Source of the DNA: Leptospira saintgironsiae
GTDB taxonomy: Bacteria; Spirochaetota; Leptospiria; Leptospirales; Leptospiraceae
Length of the DNA: 64,000 nt
Reading direction: 5' to 3'
Assembly (NCBI RefSeq): GCF_002811765.1
Contig: NZ_NPDR01000004.1
Span: forward strand, 62,001 to 126,000
Shown: piece after piece, positions 17,692 to 27,096 of the stretch
How positions within the stretch are numbered: the first letter of the stretch is position 1
Layout of the letters: each line of letters begins with the position of its first letter
Program-made: the position numbers and the translations under genes
Notes under the pieces: model-generated
What the model saw: the letters and a program-made list of their open reading frames with translations, nothing else
What the model was told of the DNA's origin: nothing
Databases searched by the model: none

Positions 17692-19041
17692 ATGAGCGTG
17701 CTTGAAGTAGAAAAAAAGGCCGGTAAGGTTTATATAGAGACCTATGGCTGCCAGATGAATGAATACGATTCCGGTATCGTGTCCAGTTTGATGCAAGGCG
17801 CTCAGTTTGAGACAGTTTCAGATCCGGAACTTTCTGACGTTATCTTCTTAAATACATGTGCGATCCGTGAGAATGCTCACGCAAAAATTTATGCGAGGCT
17901 TCAAGGTCTTGGATATCTGAAAAAAAGAAATCCAGACCTAGTAATTGGAGTTCTCGGATGTATGGCTCAGAATCTGGGTGATGATCTTTTTCATCAGGAA
18001 CTTCCTTTGGACTTGGTTGTTGGCCCTGATAATTATAGAACTCTTCCTGAACTGATCCAAACGATTCGTTCTGATAAACAACCTGTTTCTTTAACACGTC
18101 TTTCTAAAATTGAAACTTATGATGAGATAGAACCTAGAGTCGTAAATGGTATCCAGGCATTTGTTACAATCATGAGAGGTTGTAATAATTTCTGCACATT
18201 CTGCGTGGTTCCATATACAAGAGGAAGAGAGAGAAGTAGAGATCCTCATTCTATCGTAAGAGAAACTCGTGATCTTGTGGCTCAAGGTGTAAAACAACTT
18301 ACTTTGCTCGGACAGAATGTGAATTCTTATAAGTCAGAAGGTATCGACTTTGCAGGGCTTGTCCGACTTCTATTAGAAGAAACTGATATAGAAAGAATTC
18401 GTTTTACTTCTCCTCACCCTAAAGATTTTCCAATGCATCTTTTGGAACTTATGGCTGAAAATCCTAGATTTTGTCCTAATATTCATCTTCCATTACAGTC
18501 TGGAAATACAGATGTGTTAGAGAATATGAAAAGAACTTATTCCAAAGAGGAATTTTTGGAAGTAGTGGATCAGATCAAAACGATTGTTCCAAATGTCGGA
18601 ATTACAACGGACATTATAGTAGGTTTTCCTGGGGAAACAGAAGAACAATTCGAAGATACTTTAGACATGGTTCGCAAAGTTGGCTTCGACATGGCATTTA
18701 TGTTTAAGTATTCTGAGAGAGAAGGTACTATCGCCCAAAAAAGATATCCGGACGATGTACCTGAAGAAGTAAAGGGAGAACGTCTTACTAAGCTCGTGGA
18801 TCTTCAAACTTCTATTTCTGCGGAGCAAAACAAAGCTAGAATTGGTAAAACATTTCCGATTTTGGTAGAAGGTGCTTCTAAAAAATCTTCCAAGGAAGCT
18901 TGCGGCCGTACTCCTTGCGGAAGAATGACAGTTTTTAAATTACCGGAGAATGTTAATGTAGATTCTCTGATCGGAAAAACTGTTTCTGTTAAGATCAATT
19001 TTGCTACTAGCGCTACTCTCAAAGGAGAGGTGATAGAGTGA
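17692..19041 (+). CDS. miaB: tRNA-2-methylthio-N6-dimethylallyladenosine synthase MiaB
   Basis: 449 residues. Radical SAM methylthiotransferase that adds the 2-methylthio group to i6A37 of tRNAs reading UNN codons. N-terminal cluster cysteines are C20 ([12 protein letters not shown]), C56 and C90. The radical SAM motif CNNFCTFC gives C164, C168 and C171, and a TRAM domain ends the protein. Length is normal. It overlaps the next gene by GTGA. TTGACA at 17658-17663 lies upstream but without a clear -10. Confidence 0.95.
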   Translation: MSVLEVEKKAGKVYIETYGCQMNEYDSGIVSSLMQGAQFETVSDPELSDVIFLNTCAIRENAHAKIYARLQGLGYLKKRNPDLVIGVLGCMAQNLGDDLFHQELPLDLVVGPDNYRTLPELIQTIRSDKQPVSLTRLSKIETYDEIEPRVVNGIQAFVTIMRGCNNFCTFCVVPYTRGRERSRDPHSIVRETRDLVAQGVKQLTLLGQNVNSYKSEGIDFAGLVRLLLEETDIERIRFTSPHPKDFPMHLLELMAENPRFCPNIHLPLQSGNTDVLENMKRTYSKEEFLEVVDQIKTIVPNVGITTDIIVGFPGETEEQFEDTLDMVRKVGFDMAFMFKYSEREGTIAQKRYPDDVPEEVKGERLTKLVDLQTSISAEQNKARIGKTFPILVEGASKKSSKEACGRTPCGRMTVFKLPENVNVDSLIGKTVSVKINFATSATLKGEVIE

Positions 19042-20804
19042 AGAAGAACTCCCGTGCTTCGGGAGGCGATTCCTCTCCTAAAAAAAAGTCCGAAGCAGTA
19101 CATCGGACTGATACTACAGGTTTTGGAACGGAAGCCGCCGGAAAAGTAGCAGAAGGAAAAGATTTACGTTCTGTAAGGGTGCATAACGTTTCGGATCTTC
19201 CTCCAGGATTTTTTGTTCATACAGATAGAGAAAAGTTCTGGAGATGGCTTCCTATTTTGGACCGGTACATTCTCTCTGAAATTGTACCTTCTTTCTTTGT
19301 CGCACTTCTGTTTTTCACAAGTATCTATATGGCGATCGCACTAAAAAGTATGATCGGGCTTTTTGTGGGGAAGGGTGTGGATCCTTTCCGGCTCCTGGAT
19401 TATTTCGGATATCTATTGGGGAATATTCTTCCTACAACTGCACCTCTTGCTTGTTTGATGAGTGGTGTTATGGCAGCTGGAAGACTTTCTGGTGATTCGG
19501 AGATCACCGCAATACGTTCTGCAGGTATAGGATTCTCACGGATTTACGTAGTGTTCGTAGGGTTCGGTATATTCTTAGCTGTTCTCGTTGCGTATTTGTG
19601 CTTCTATCTTTCTCCAATCAATACCCGCAAAATGACTGAGTTCAATAAATGGGTTTTGGCTTATAATCCTCTTCTTGCGTTAACTCCTGGACAGTTTGCT
19701 GGAGACCAAGTGCAGAATGCAGGCTCTGAAAAAGCGATAGCAATGTATACGGAAGGTGTGAACGCAAAAACGGGAGAACTTTCCGGAGTTCAGATCCGTG
19801 AATGGACAGTATTTATTCCACAAAACCAAGATCCATTTCTTCTATCCATGGGAGCTGCGAGCCGTCCTGTTCAATTAGGAGAATCTTATATTACACAAAT
19901 CATATCCGCTAAAAAAGGAACGTTAGTGGAGAAGAAGGGGCCTGACGGCGAATTCGAAAAATCCATTCGATTGAAAGATGCTTGGATCTTAGAATGGGAC
20001 AGAGCCAAACAGCAATTTTCAGTCGGAGATCTTCGAAAAGGGGAGATGGACTATAATATTCCAAAAACCGAAGAGAAAAAAAGTCTAGTTATCAATGTGG
20101 ATCCCGGCTCTTTTACTCTTTTGACCCTGATCGATATCAGAAATAATATTAAAGCAGGAAGATTGGAAAAGATCCCTGGCCTTGAAATTTTGCAAGAGAT
20201 GGGAATTCCTTCAGACGGATCTGAAAATTTAAAAGACAGAGTTCTGCGGCTTCAACTTGAATTGCCGAATATCATGAACGACCCTACAATTTCGGATACT
20301 CAGAAATCTCAGAGTGTTACTATCGTTCTTCAGCTGACTACTTTATTAAAAGAGGCTAAAAAAAGAGTCTCTCAATTCGATGTAGAGATCCAGAGAAGAT
20401 ACGCGATCCCTGTATCCTGTATTATTTTTTCCTTAGTATCCTTGCCTTTAGGTCTCGTAGTAAAACGTTCCGGAAAAGGGATGAGTTTTACGATGGCAGT
20501 TGTTTTGATCATAGTGTATTGGGCTCTTTTCACATTCGGGTCAAATGTTTCGGAAAATTCCAAGTTTCCGGTTTGGCTTGGACCTTGGAGTGGAAACATT
20601 GCGATAGCGATCATTGGTTCCGTTGTTATGTTAAAACGAACCGATATGCGTTTTCCGCCGGCTGTAGTAAATTTCTTTCAGATTCTTGCTAAGTTCTTTT
20701 CCCCCGTTGCCCGCGTTTTTGCCCGGATAGAAGGACCACTTTCTTCCCTAAAAACAAAATTGACAGAGGGACTCAAAAAATTATCCTTATGGAGAAATCG
20801 ATAA
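19038..20804 (+). CDS. LptF/LptG (YjgP/YjgQ)-family permease with N-terminal extension
   Basis: 588 residues against about 360 for typical LptF or LptG. These permeases with LptB lift lipopolysaccharide from the inner membrane towards the outer membrane. After an about 70-residue hydrophilic extension come [14 protein letters not shown] and further membrane segments, the family motif [16 protein letters not shown], a long periplasmic region (about residues 210-460), and terminal membrane segments starting [20 protein letters not shown]. The start is GTG, overlapping the miaB stop. Which of LptF or LptG it is cannot be told here. Confidence 0.88.
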   Translation: MKKNSRASGGDSSPKKKSEAVHRTDTTGFGTEAAGKVAEGKDLRSVRVHNVSDLPPGFFVHTDREKFWRWLPILDRYILSEIVPSFFVALLFFTSIYMAIALKSMIGLFVGKGVDPFRLLDYFGYLLGNILPTTAPLACLMSGVMAAGRLSGDSEITAIRSAGIGFSRIYVVFVGFGIFLAVLVAYLCFYLSPINTRKMTEFNKWVLAYNPLLALTPGQFAGDQVQNAGSEKAIAMYTEGVNAKTGELSGVQIREWTVFIPQNQDPFLLSMGAASRPVQLGESYITQIISAKKGTLVEKKGPDGEFEKSIRLKDAWILEWDRAKQQFSVGDLRKGEMDYNIPKTEEKKSLVINVDPGSFTLLTLIDIRNNIKAGRLEKIPGLEILQEMGIPSDGSENLKDRVLRLQLELPNIMNDPTISDTQKSQSVTIVLQLTTLLKEAKKRVSQFDVEIQRRYAIPVSCIIFSLVSLPLGLVVKRSGKGMSFTMAVVLIIVYWALFTFGSNVSENSKFPVWLGPWSGNIAIAIIGSVVMLKRTDMRFPPAVVNFFQILAKFFSPVARVFARIEGPLSSLKTKLTEGLKKLSLWRNR

Positions 20805-20890
20805 AATCGATACTGATTCCCGTTTTTTAGAAGGACGGGATCGGCTTTCGGCGTCTTATTTATGATGTCGAGTAAGGGGGAGAGTCGGCT

Positions 20891-21727
20891 TTGAAAACCG
20901 CGAATATTTGGCACATAACTTCCGGAGCTGAATTCCCCGTACATATATGGAAACATCCGAGAATTAATATCGAACTTCGCAAGGTCCAGTTAAAGGACTA
21001 TAGATCGATAGAGTTGGATGCTCAGGATATCAATGTATTCTATGTGAATACCAACCTGAAAGAATGGACAGACATTAAGGACGATTTCCTAAAACGTTTT
21101 GAACTTCATCCATTTGTTGCGCTTACCATTATAGCTTCTCCTGAAGCGGAAGAAATTTATAATAAACTTTCTCCTAAAGGTAAAACCGAAGTTTTAGAAT
21201 ATCCAGTTCAACCCAGATCTTTAAGGATTATTTTGGACCGAGTGATCCAGACTGAATTTTTCAAAATGGTGGCTAACGAGATCGGGAATAGCTGCCTAGC
21301 TAACGTAGGATTTTTTGAGGGAGTTTTTGAACTCGCTAATAAAGAATATAAAGATACTCACAAGGCAAATGCTGCTCTTCATGCGATCCTTGAATTCGAA
21401 GTAAAGATCAAGAAGAATAACGAAGATATCAATAAAGCAATCGAAAGAGTGAACGAACTCAAGAACCAAGAACTTTTGACTCTTCATGAAAGATTGAAAG
21501 TTTCTGAAATCATAGACAATCTTAAAACTATGGAACTAAAACATGCGCTCGAGCTTAAAAAAGCTACTGAAAGAGCCTTGGAATATTCTAGCATAGAAGA
21601 GATCGAAATGAAAAATATCCTCGAAGCTCATACGAAACTATTCGAATATACGGAACAAGAGATCAAAGATCTAGTTGAGGAAAATAAACGCCTTAGGAAA
21701 GAACTAGGACTTCCTGAGACTAATTAG
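20891..21727 (+). CDS. Pseudo-receiver plus coiled-coil protein
   Basis: 278 residues from a TTG start, with AAGGGGGA about 9 bases upstream. Residues about 1-115 follow a receiver-like alternating pattern ([45 protein letters not shown]) with a Pro after the fifth strand as in CheY-like domains, but I see no clear phosphoacceptor Asp. The rest is a long charged coiled coil ending in [16 protein letters not shown]. It is probably a signalling or cytoskeletal scaffold. No close family recognised. Confidence 0.75.
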   Translation: MKTANIWHITSGAEFPVHIWKHPRINIELRKVQLKDYRSIELDAQDINVFYVNTNLKEWTDIKDDFLKRFELHPFVALTIIASPEAEEIYNKLSPKGKTEVLEYPVQPRSLRIILDRVIQTEFFKMVANEIGNSCLANVGFFEGVFELANKEYKDTHKANAALHAILEFEVKIKKNNEDINKAIERVNELKNQELLTLHERLKVSEIIDNLKTMELKHALELKKATERALEYSSIEEIEMKNILEAHTKLFEYTEQEIKDLVEENKRLRKELGLPETN

Positions 21728-21734
21728 AATTAGG

Positions 21735-21884
21735 TGTTGGAACTCCTACGTGGTTTAGGAGTTCGCCCCCACCCTGCTTTGGGAGGGGGGAGTGGCCCGT
21801 GGGAGCGCCTTTTCGGCCTACCACATTTCCTCAAAACTTACAACAGAATTTTCTACCACTAACTCTTGTTGGAATTCCAACAAG
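21735..21884. repeat. Structured intergenic repeat region at a convergent junction
   Basis: GAACTCCTA (21740-21748) pairs with TAGGAGTTC (21756-21764) around CGTGGTT. A GC-rich hairpin follows (CCCCCACCC with GGGAGGGGG, about 21765-21790). A perfect 20-base palindrome CTTGTTGGAATTCCAACAAG stands at 21865-21884. No gene is visible; the region lies between convergent genes and may end both transcripts. Confidence 0.55.
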
Positions 21885-21895
21885 CCAGTTGCTAC

Positions 21896-22702
21896 TTATT
21901 CTCTCGCAAACAATTCTAAAACTTTTTTGAATTCGTAGGAATTCCTACCGTAGGCTTTTTCTGCGTATAAGATCCCGTGTTTCTTTCTTCTATCCTTATA
22001 ATAATCCATCCCTTCTGGATGGCCAGATTTCTTAGCAGAGAGATAAAGTCTTTCATAACAATGAGATAAAATTCGATGAGGCTCTGCTTCGTCGTTAAAC
22101 TTAGGATCCAGAGAAATATACTTCTCCAAAAACTCCGCAGACTGGTTGAAGTTTTTAAGAGCATACTGATGTTTGATAAATTCTCTATAAACTCCTGCTT
22201 GTAATTCCAAGAAAGATTCAGATTTTCTAATGTTCGGATTTGCAATCTTATCCAGATTTTTCATTGCGAGGGAAAGATTTTTAACTGAATCCAGCCTTGC
22301 TCTGGTGAGCTCTCTGTTCCAAACTCTTTCAGCGTTTTCTAACCTTGTCTTTCTTTGCCAAGGGAATCTTTCGGAATCAAGAACCTTACCTTCTTCTTTT
22401 TCCCTTTTGGATTTTATACTATCCGAAACTTTTCTGAAACCATCCAAGGCGGCGGAGAAATATCCCTCCGTCCTTTCTAAAGCTTGTTTGGAATTTCCTT
22501 CTGAAAAATCTCCTAAGAAATCAATGTCCTTGAATTCGTTGGGATCATCACTCCAGGGGCCATCTTTTGCAGATTCAGGGATCAAGATTTCCAGTTTTTT
22601 GGGGTGATCATGTGGGTCTTCTTGGGTAAATAGATCAGAAGAAGAGATGATCATTACAAATAAGAGCAAAGATCTTAAGCATGAAAGCTTAACGAGTTTC
22701 AT
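21896..22702 (-). CDS. Secreted all-helical protein of unknown function
   Basis: 268 residues from ATG 22702 (a GTG two codons upstream is possible). A hydrophobic signal segment ends near SSSDLFTQ before EDPHDHP. The mature protein is acidic at first, then helical and Lys/Arg/Glu-rich, with TPR-like spacing near AEFLEKYISLDPKFNDEAEPHRIL. A signal peptide plus all-helical body is also found in leptospiral flagellar-sheath proteins such as FcpA, but I cannot establish homology by eye. Divergent from mgsA. Confidence 0.75.
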   Translation of the reverse strand: MKLVKLSCLRSLLLFVMIISSSDLFTQEDPHDHPKKLEILIPESAKDGPWSDDPNEFKDIDFLGDFSEGNSKQALERTEGYFSAALDGFRKVSDSIKSKREKEEGKVLDSERFPWQRKTRLENAERVWNRELTRARLDSVKNLSLAMKNLDKIANPNIRKSESFLELQAGVYREFIKHQYALKNFNQSAEFLEKYISLDPKFNDEAEPHRILSHCYERLYLSAKKSGHPEGMDYYKDRRKKHGILYAEKAYGRNSYEFKKVLELFARE

Positions 22703-22756
22703 TAGCACTAGGATCGGGAAACCGCTCCGAGAGATAAACTATAAAAATGGTTTCAT

Positions 22757-22772
22757 TCGGAAAGCCTTCCGA
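22757..22772 (+). promoter_or_regulatory. Short hairpin in the mgsA leader
   Basis: TCGGAA (22757-22762) and TTCCGA (22767-22772) pair around AGCC, 23 bases before the mgsA ATG and upstream of its AGGAG ribosome site. It could be a leader stem or an operator. Confidence 0.3.
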
Positions 22773-22795
22773 TGATTTTGATTTAGGAGCAGAAT

Positions 22796-23242
22796 ATGCA
22801 AAGCCCCGAAGTCCCAAAAACAAAACGTATCGTACTCATTGCACATGATAATAAAAAAGAAGATCTAGTAGAATGGGTGCAACTTCACAAGGATATACTT
22901 TCTAAACATCACCTTTATGCGACGGGGACTACGGGAAAGATCGTCCATGAGAAAACAGATTTGCCTGTTCATAGATTTTTATCCGGACCACTCGGCGGAG
23001 ATCAGCAGATTGGAGCAAAGATCGTAGACGGAGAGATCGACGTTGTCATCTTCTTCTGGGATCCGCTCACAGCTCAACCTCATGATCCGGACGTTAAGGC
23101 TCTTTTGAGAATTGCAGTACTTTATAATATTCCAATTGCTAATAATAGAAGGTCAGCTGATTATTTGATCTCTTCTGACCTTCTTGCCACATCCTATAAA
23201 AAAACTACAATCGATTACAATACAGGGCTTCCGATTTACTGA
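22796..23242 (+). CDS. mgsA: Methylglyoxal synthase
   Basis: 148 residues, normal length. It converts dihydroxyacetone phosphate to methylglyoxal and phosphate, a bypass that relieves sugar-phosphate stress. Active-site features match the E. coli enzyme: IAHDNKK (His17, Asp18), ATGTTG, SGPLGGDQQIGA with catalytic Asp69, FFWDPL with Asp89 and PHDPDVKALLR with His96 and Asp99. AGGAG precedes the ATG. Monocistronic; the next gene is convergent with 1 base between. Confidence 0.96.
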   Translation: MQSPEVPKTKRIVLIAHDNKKEDLVEWVQLHKDILSKHHLYATGTTGKIVHEKTDLPVHRFLSGPLGGDQQIGAKIVDGEIDVVIFFWDPLTAQPHDPDVKALLRIAVLYNIPIANNRRSADYLISSDLLATSYKKTTIDYNTGLPIY

Positions 23243-23243
23243 G

Positions 23244-23645
23244 CTATTTACCTTCTTCTGTAAACGCTGCCCTATACGCTTCCGGAGGGCAGGTAAGATA
23301 ACTACAGGAATAGGAATCAGAAGAAGCTTGGCTCCAAGTCCCTAATTCTACCAACTCATCGCAAGAAACCTTATAAGAGTTCGATTTGCCCTTGCCGGAA
23401 GGAATACCTGCACAGGAAAAAACAGGGATCTGTTTAAAGCAGGAGCAATTTCCTTCGAAAGCCCGAGTATCTGAGCAGTAAACACAGTCAGATCTTTGAT
23501 TTCCGTTTAATGCCGTGGAAATCAAAGATTGATTTTGATAATCCTCCTTCTCCTTTTTGGTTTGTGGATCAGAAGAACAGGAAGAATATAAAAATATTAT
23601 AAATATATAAAGTAAAATGTATCTAAGGTTCATAAAATTCCTCAT
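23244..23645 (-). CDS. Cys-rich lipoprotein in the TonB-receptor unit
   Basis: 133 residues. A hydrophobic start ends in LYSSC, a good lipobox, followed by an acidic linker. Eight more cysteines follow, including DCVYC, NCSC and SYSCSYLTC, suggesting disulfides or metal binding. The ATG overlaps the TGA of the TonB receptor gene (ATGA), so it is translationally coupled to the receptor. No family recognised; a role beside the receptor at the outer membrane is inferred. Confidence 0.8.
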   Translation of the reverse strand: MRNFMNLRYILLYIFIIFLYSSCSSDPQTKKEKEDYQNQSLISTALNGNQRSDCVYCSDTRAFEGNCSCFKQIPVFSCAGIPSGKGKSNSYKVSCDELVELGTWSQASSDSYSCSYLTCPPEAYRAAFTEEGK

Positions 23646-26050
23646 TCTGAGATCAGAGTAAATGGGATTGTCGTTTTGAAAGTGACATTTGTTCCAGGAT
23701 TCAAAGCATATTCCTTATAACGGCTTAGATGATTAACATATTCTTTGTCGAAGATATTCAATACCGCCACATCGAAGGTCGCGGATTCAGTTCCGTTTGT
23801 TAAACCTGGAATTTCTCCACCGAAACCAATATCGTATAAATTATAACCTTGTGTCGGAGTTTCTAATTTATCCACCTTATACTGGGACTGAACAAACGTG
23901 CCGTTCACGGATATATATGGTTTGGAAATTCCGAAAAGTTTATTTGTTGTGAATCTAAGGCCTAAGCGAGCTCGATTCGGAGTCATCCTAGGAAGATATT
24001 TATTTCTAATATCAGAATATACTGAATTAGGATCTGTGCCTCCAGGATTCAGGGCAATTTCCGGAGGAATATTTTTTTGAATGGTAGCTCTTAGAATATC
24101 AATACCACCTGTGAGCACGAGCCAAGAAGTAGCCTGAGCTTGGAAGCTAAATTCTCCACCTTCTAACTTCGCTGCATCTTGCCTGTATCTATACATAGGG
24201 AGCCCAGAATCTGAATCAATAGCACCAGCGCTTACAGAATAAATGTAATTATCTATTTTATTTCTAAAAACACTAAACTCTGCTTGGAACTTATCATTTG
24301 CAAAACGGACAGAAGCATCATAGTTCAAAGAAGTTTCTGGTCTTAAACTATCTTTACCGATCTCGAATCGGCCGCTTCCTTCGTGAACTCCATTGGCGAA
24401 TAATTCAAAAGGGGTCGGAGCTCTAAAACCTCTACCTGCATTTAATGCCAAAGAAAAATCTTTAGCAAATTTCCAGACGGTCCCTAAACTTCCAGTGCTT
24501 GCAGAATAATTTCTGGTCTGTTCCAAATTACCCAGGTCTGCGTTAGCTCTAATGTCCATACTTCTTTTATCAGTTCGAGCACCTGCAGAAAAACTAAAGT
24601 CTCCCAGTTTCCATTCTTCGAATAAGAAAAATCCAATATTGCTTAAACCATAACCTGGTATCAAAGGTTCAGTTCCGATCGTATTACTTCTTTGTTGCAT
24701 ACCTGATATGCCAACAGTACCTTTCAGGCCTTTCCATTCTTTGTGATGGATTTTTGCATCTGCAGTAGTAGTATCTAAGGAGAGATTTAATCCCTGTTTA
24801 TAATCATATTTATTCACTTGATAAGCAGAAGCTACCTTGGTGAAAGAATCGATAGAAGGATCCAGCAATGTATCCTTGATTGGCATATACCTATTCTTAT
24901 CTTCAATTTCTCTACGATTGTTTCTTTGGTAAGCTGCATCCAATTCTACATTCACGTAAGGAAGAATGAAAAAAGCATGCACATGAGTTTTTTGATGAAG
25001 AACAGTTTGATAAGCGCTGGCACCAGGAGATTCATTCGGATTATCATATAGATCCTGCTCTTGGTATCTCTGAAAAGAATCCACATAGAAGTTCCCCCAA
25101 GACCCATCGGTCCCTATAGAAGCATTCACGTTTCTTTCATGAAAGCCAGTGTTAGGAAGTGTTCCTTTCGGAGTAGTGATCCTTCCTGCTTTTCGAGTAT
25201 CCGTTTGCACTCTATAGCCGAAATTAGTATCTTTATGATAACCAAAGAGAGATATAGCACCTGCATCTTGTTTATTATTTGAAAAACTATTTGTAGAAAT
25301 CGTTCCACCTAAAAGAGGAGCACCGTCTTTTGCAGTCGGTGCCTTGGAGCGAATCACATTAATAACACCACCTAAAGCATCTGAACCATAAAGAACAGAT
25401 CCAGGGCCCCTAACAATTTCCATCTTATCGATGTTAAATGCGTCTAAGTCGACAGTATGGTCATCTCCAAACTGCTGCTCTTCTTGCCTCACTCCATCAG
25501 TCATCACCAATACTCTTTGGCCTGTCAAACCCCGGATCACCGGTTTAGATGTTCCTGCACCAGTGGTTAAAGTTGCAGTTCCTGGAGTGTTTTCAAGGGC
25601 AGACATAACGTTCTGACCCCTTAACCTTTGTAATTGTCTACCTTCTAAGACAGTAGTAGGTTGTGGAGTGGATAAAAAATCTGAAGCCAAAGTTTTGGCA
25701 GTAACATTGATCGCCACACCTTCTAATAGAGAAGGTTTTAAAACGATATCCAAAACCTTGTCTAGATCCTTCACTTCGAATCTTTCAGTTTTCAATTCAT
25801 AATTAGGAGCAGAAGCAACTAACGTGTAATTTCCTGGGGAGACGTGCTGAAATTCGAAACTACCGTCTTTGCCGGATCTTGCTACGTATTTGTTTTCAGT
25901 AAGGAATAATTTAGCTCCCGAAATAGGATGTCCTTCCGAATCCTTAAGAATCCCTCTGACGTTCACATCCAGGGAAAAAACTTCTGAAAATGGCAAAAAT
26001 ATGCCAATAAACACAGGTAATAAATTAAATTTATATAAAATACTTTTCAT
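23642..26050 (-). CDS. TonB-dependent outer-membrane receptor with carboxypeptidase-regulatory-like N domain
   Basis: 802 residues. Signal peptide, then a CarboxypepD_reg-like beta domain (residues about 28-105: VRGILKDSEGHPISGAKLFL, GSFEFQHVSPGNYTLVA). The plug domain follows (TPGTATLTTGAGTSKPVIRG, LVMTDGVR, MEIVRGPGSVLYGSDALGGVINVI), then a 22-strand type barrel ending NPGTNVTFKTTIPFT. It imports a scarce nutrient using TonB energy. Substrate is not shown by sequence, but the upstream DUF2946-like protein and a Fur-family-like palindrome hint at a metal such as copper, zinc or iron. AGGAAG precedes the ATG. Confidence 0.93.
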   Translation of the reverse strand: MKSILYKFNLLPVFIGIFLPFSEVFSLDVNVRGILKDSEGHPISGAKLFLTENKYVARSGKDGSFEFQHVSPGNYTLVASAPNYELKTERFEVKDLDKVLDIVLKPSLLEGVAINVTAKTLASDFLSTPQPTTVLEGRQLQRLRGQNVMSALENTPGTATLTTGAGTSKPVIRGLTGQRVLVMTDGVRQEEQQFGDDHTVDLDAFNIDKMEIVRGPGSVLYGSDALGGVINVIRSKAPTAKDGAPLLGGTISTNSFSNNKQDAGAISLFGYHKDTNFGYRVQTDTRKAGRITTPKGTLPNTGFHERNVNASIGTDGSWGNFYVDSFQRYQEQDLYDNPNESPGASAYQTVLHQKTHVHAFFILPYVNVELDAAYQRNNRREIEDKNRYMPIKDTLLDPSIDSFTKVASAYQVNKYDYKQGLNLSLDTTTADAKIHHKEWKGLKGTVGISGMQQRSNTIGTEPLIPGYGLSNIGFFLFEEWKLGDFSFSAGARTDKRSMDIRANADLGNLEQTRNYSASTGSLGTVWKFAKDFSLALNAGRGFRAPTPFELFANGVHEGSGRFEIGKDSLRPETSLNYDASVRFANDKFQAEFSVFRNKIDNYIYSVSAGAIDSDSGLPMYRYRQDAAKLEGGEFSFQAQATSWLVLTGGIDILRATIQKNIPPEIALNPGGTDPNSVYSDIRNKYLPRMTPNRARLGLRFTTNKLFGISKPYISVNGTFVQSQYKVDKLETPTQGYNLYDIGFGGEIPGLTNGTESATFDVAVLNIFDKEYVNHLSRYKEYALNPGTNVTFKTTIPFTLISE

Positions 26051-26117
26051 TCTTCCTAAACTCCAGACCCCTCGGGTTTCTCGGGGTCGGGTTCTTCATA
26101 TACAAAATAAAATTCAA

Positions 26118-26143
26118 AGCGGCTTACAAATGGCAAAGCCGCT
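26118..26143. promoter_or_regulatory. Hairpin between the DUF2946-like gene and the TonB receptor
   Basis: AGCGGCTT (26118-26125) and AAGCCGCT (26136-26143) pair perfectly around a 10-base loop. It lies inside the presumed operon, 23 bases after the DUF2946-like stop; no T-run follows directly. It may tune receptor expression or mRNA stability. Confidence 0.45.
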
Positions 26144-26165
26144 GAAAACAGTAGATGCAGATAGA

Positions 26166-26495
26166 TTAGGAAAAATAAGGAGGGGCTCGTCCTCTCAAGA
26201 TTCCCGATTGGGAAATTTGAACAGGAATAAAATCAAAAATTATAAATTCATTATATTCTAGAACAGGTTGTTCTGATCTCGGACCTTGAGCGAATTCGGC
26301 CTTAGAATTAGCCTGGGTATGAATACAAACAAAACAAGCTTCTTGGGATATTTTGGAAGAATGTTTGGAGAATATTCCCTTTTCGGATATATCCAAATGT
26401 GAGTGGGTGCTTGTAAGTAAAAGTCCGCCACAAAACGCGAACAACGCAAAGAAGGACCTAAGCCCGTTTCCTCGACTTCCCACCAAAGATCTCAT
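26166..26495 (-). CDS. Small DUF2946-like protein upstream of the TonB receptor
   Basis: 109 residues. One hydrophobic segment (SFFALFAFCGGLLL), then THSHLD, a CFVC pair and the ending ILRGRAPPYFS. The His motif, CxxC and terminal RAPP resemble DUF2946/DUF2607-type proteins, which often accompany TonB-type copper or other metal receptors. The ATG lies 4 bases after the Fur-family-like palindrome, and I see no clear ribosome site. The assignment to the family is by motif only. Confidence 0.6.
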   Translation of the reverse strand: MRSLVGSRGNGLRSFFALFAFCGGLLLTSTHSHLDISEKGIFSKHSSKISQEACFVCIHTQANSKAEFAQGPRSEQPVLEYNEFIIFDFIPVQISQSGILRGRAPPYFS

Positions 26496-26499
26496 TTTT

Positions 26500-26523
26500 T
26501 CAATAATGATAAATCGTTATTAA
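26500..26523. promoter_or_regulatory. Fur-family-like palindrome before the TonB-receptor operon
   Basis: Arms TCAATAATGAT (26500-26510) and ATCGTTATTAA (26513-26523) match at 9 of 11 positions around AA. The core is close to a Fur box (GATAATGAT-type half-sites) with one extra central base. It directly abuts the start codon of the DUF2946-like gene and overlaps the likely promoter. Confidence 0.5.
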
Positions 26524-26572
26524 TAAGCAAGTAATTTTTTGGCCGCCTACTTGCAAAGCAAGGGTTGAGCTG

Positions 26573-27061
26573 CTACCTGGACCCTTTTACTTTCCCACAG
26601 AATTCAGTCCTGTAATTGCAACCGATCTGCCTCGCGGTGATCTTATGCCGAGCATGGAATTCACTTTTCATTGTTTTCTCGAGTAGGAGTTCAAACAAAA
26701 AATGATTCGCATACCAAGGAGGGACGCACGTAATCCGATCCTCCAAGATTGAAGTGTTTTTGTCGGTCTGGATAAAAATATGTTCGTGTTTAAATTTCGC
26801 AAACGGTCCTGATTCTTGGACATCAACAAAACGTTTGCCTGGATCTAACTCAGTATGTAGAGCTATCCAATGGAAAGAAATTCCTGGAAAAATACTTACC
26901 CGAACAATTGCTTTTGCTCCAGGCTCCAAGGAAGGAGGAGGAGATATAACATGGGCTTTTTTAGAAGAACCGACGAGAGAAGAAAATCCATCTGGGCCGG
27001 CGTGAAATTCGAATAATTCGGAAGCCTTGCAATCAAATTCAGAACGACAAATGAATATCAT
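26573..27061 (-). CDS. SRPBCC-family (START/cyclase-like) ligand-binding protein
   Basis: 162 residues. The pattern FICRSEFDCKASELFEFHA, ISFHWIALHTEL, RFVDVQESGPFAKFKHEHIF and ILEDRITC is that of the SRPBCC fold with a deep hydrophobic ligand cavity. Members of this subgroup have unknown ligands. It follows the large TPR gene by 35 bases on the same strand and may be the last gene of that unit. The TonB-receptor unit after it has its own regulatory site. Confidence 0.75.
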   Translation of the reverse strand: MIFICRSEFDCKASELFEFHAGPDGFSSLVGSSKKAHVISPPPSLEPGAKAIVRVSIFPGISFHWIALHTELDPGKRFVDVQESGPFAKFKHEHIFIQTDKNTSILEDRITCVPPWYANHFLFELLLEKTMKSEFHARHKITARQIGCNYRTEFCGKVKGSR

Positions 27062-27096
27062 AAGAATCCCAAAAGCATTAAAAAATCAGAATATAC

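Noticed and set aside
21765..21800. G-quadruplex or origin-like element
   Set aside because: The G-run pairs well with the C-run just before it, so a simple hairpin in a convergent junction explains it.
26051..26165. Possible cobalamin riboswitch before the TonB receptor
   Set aside because: I found no B12-box-like conserved sequence, and only a simple hairpin fits in 115 bases.
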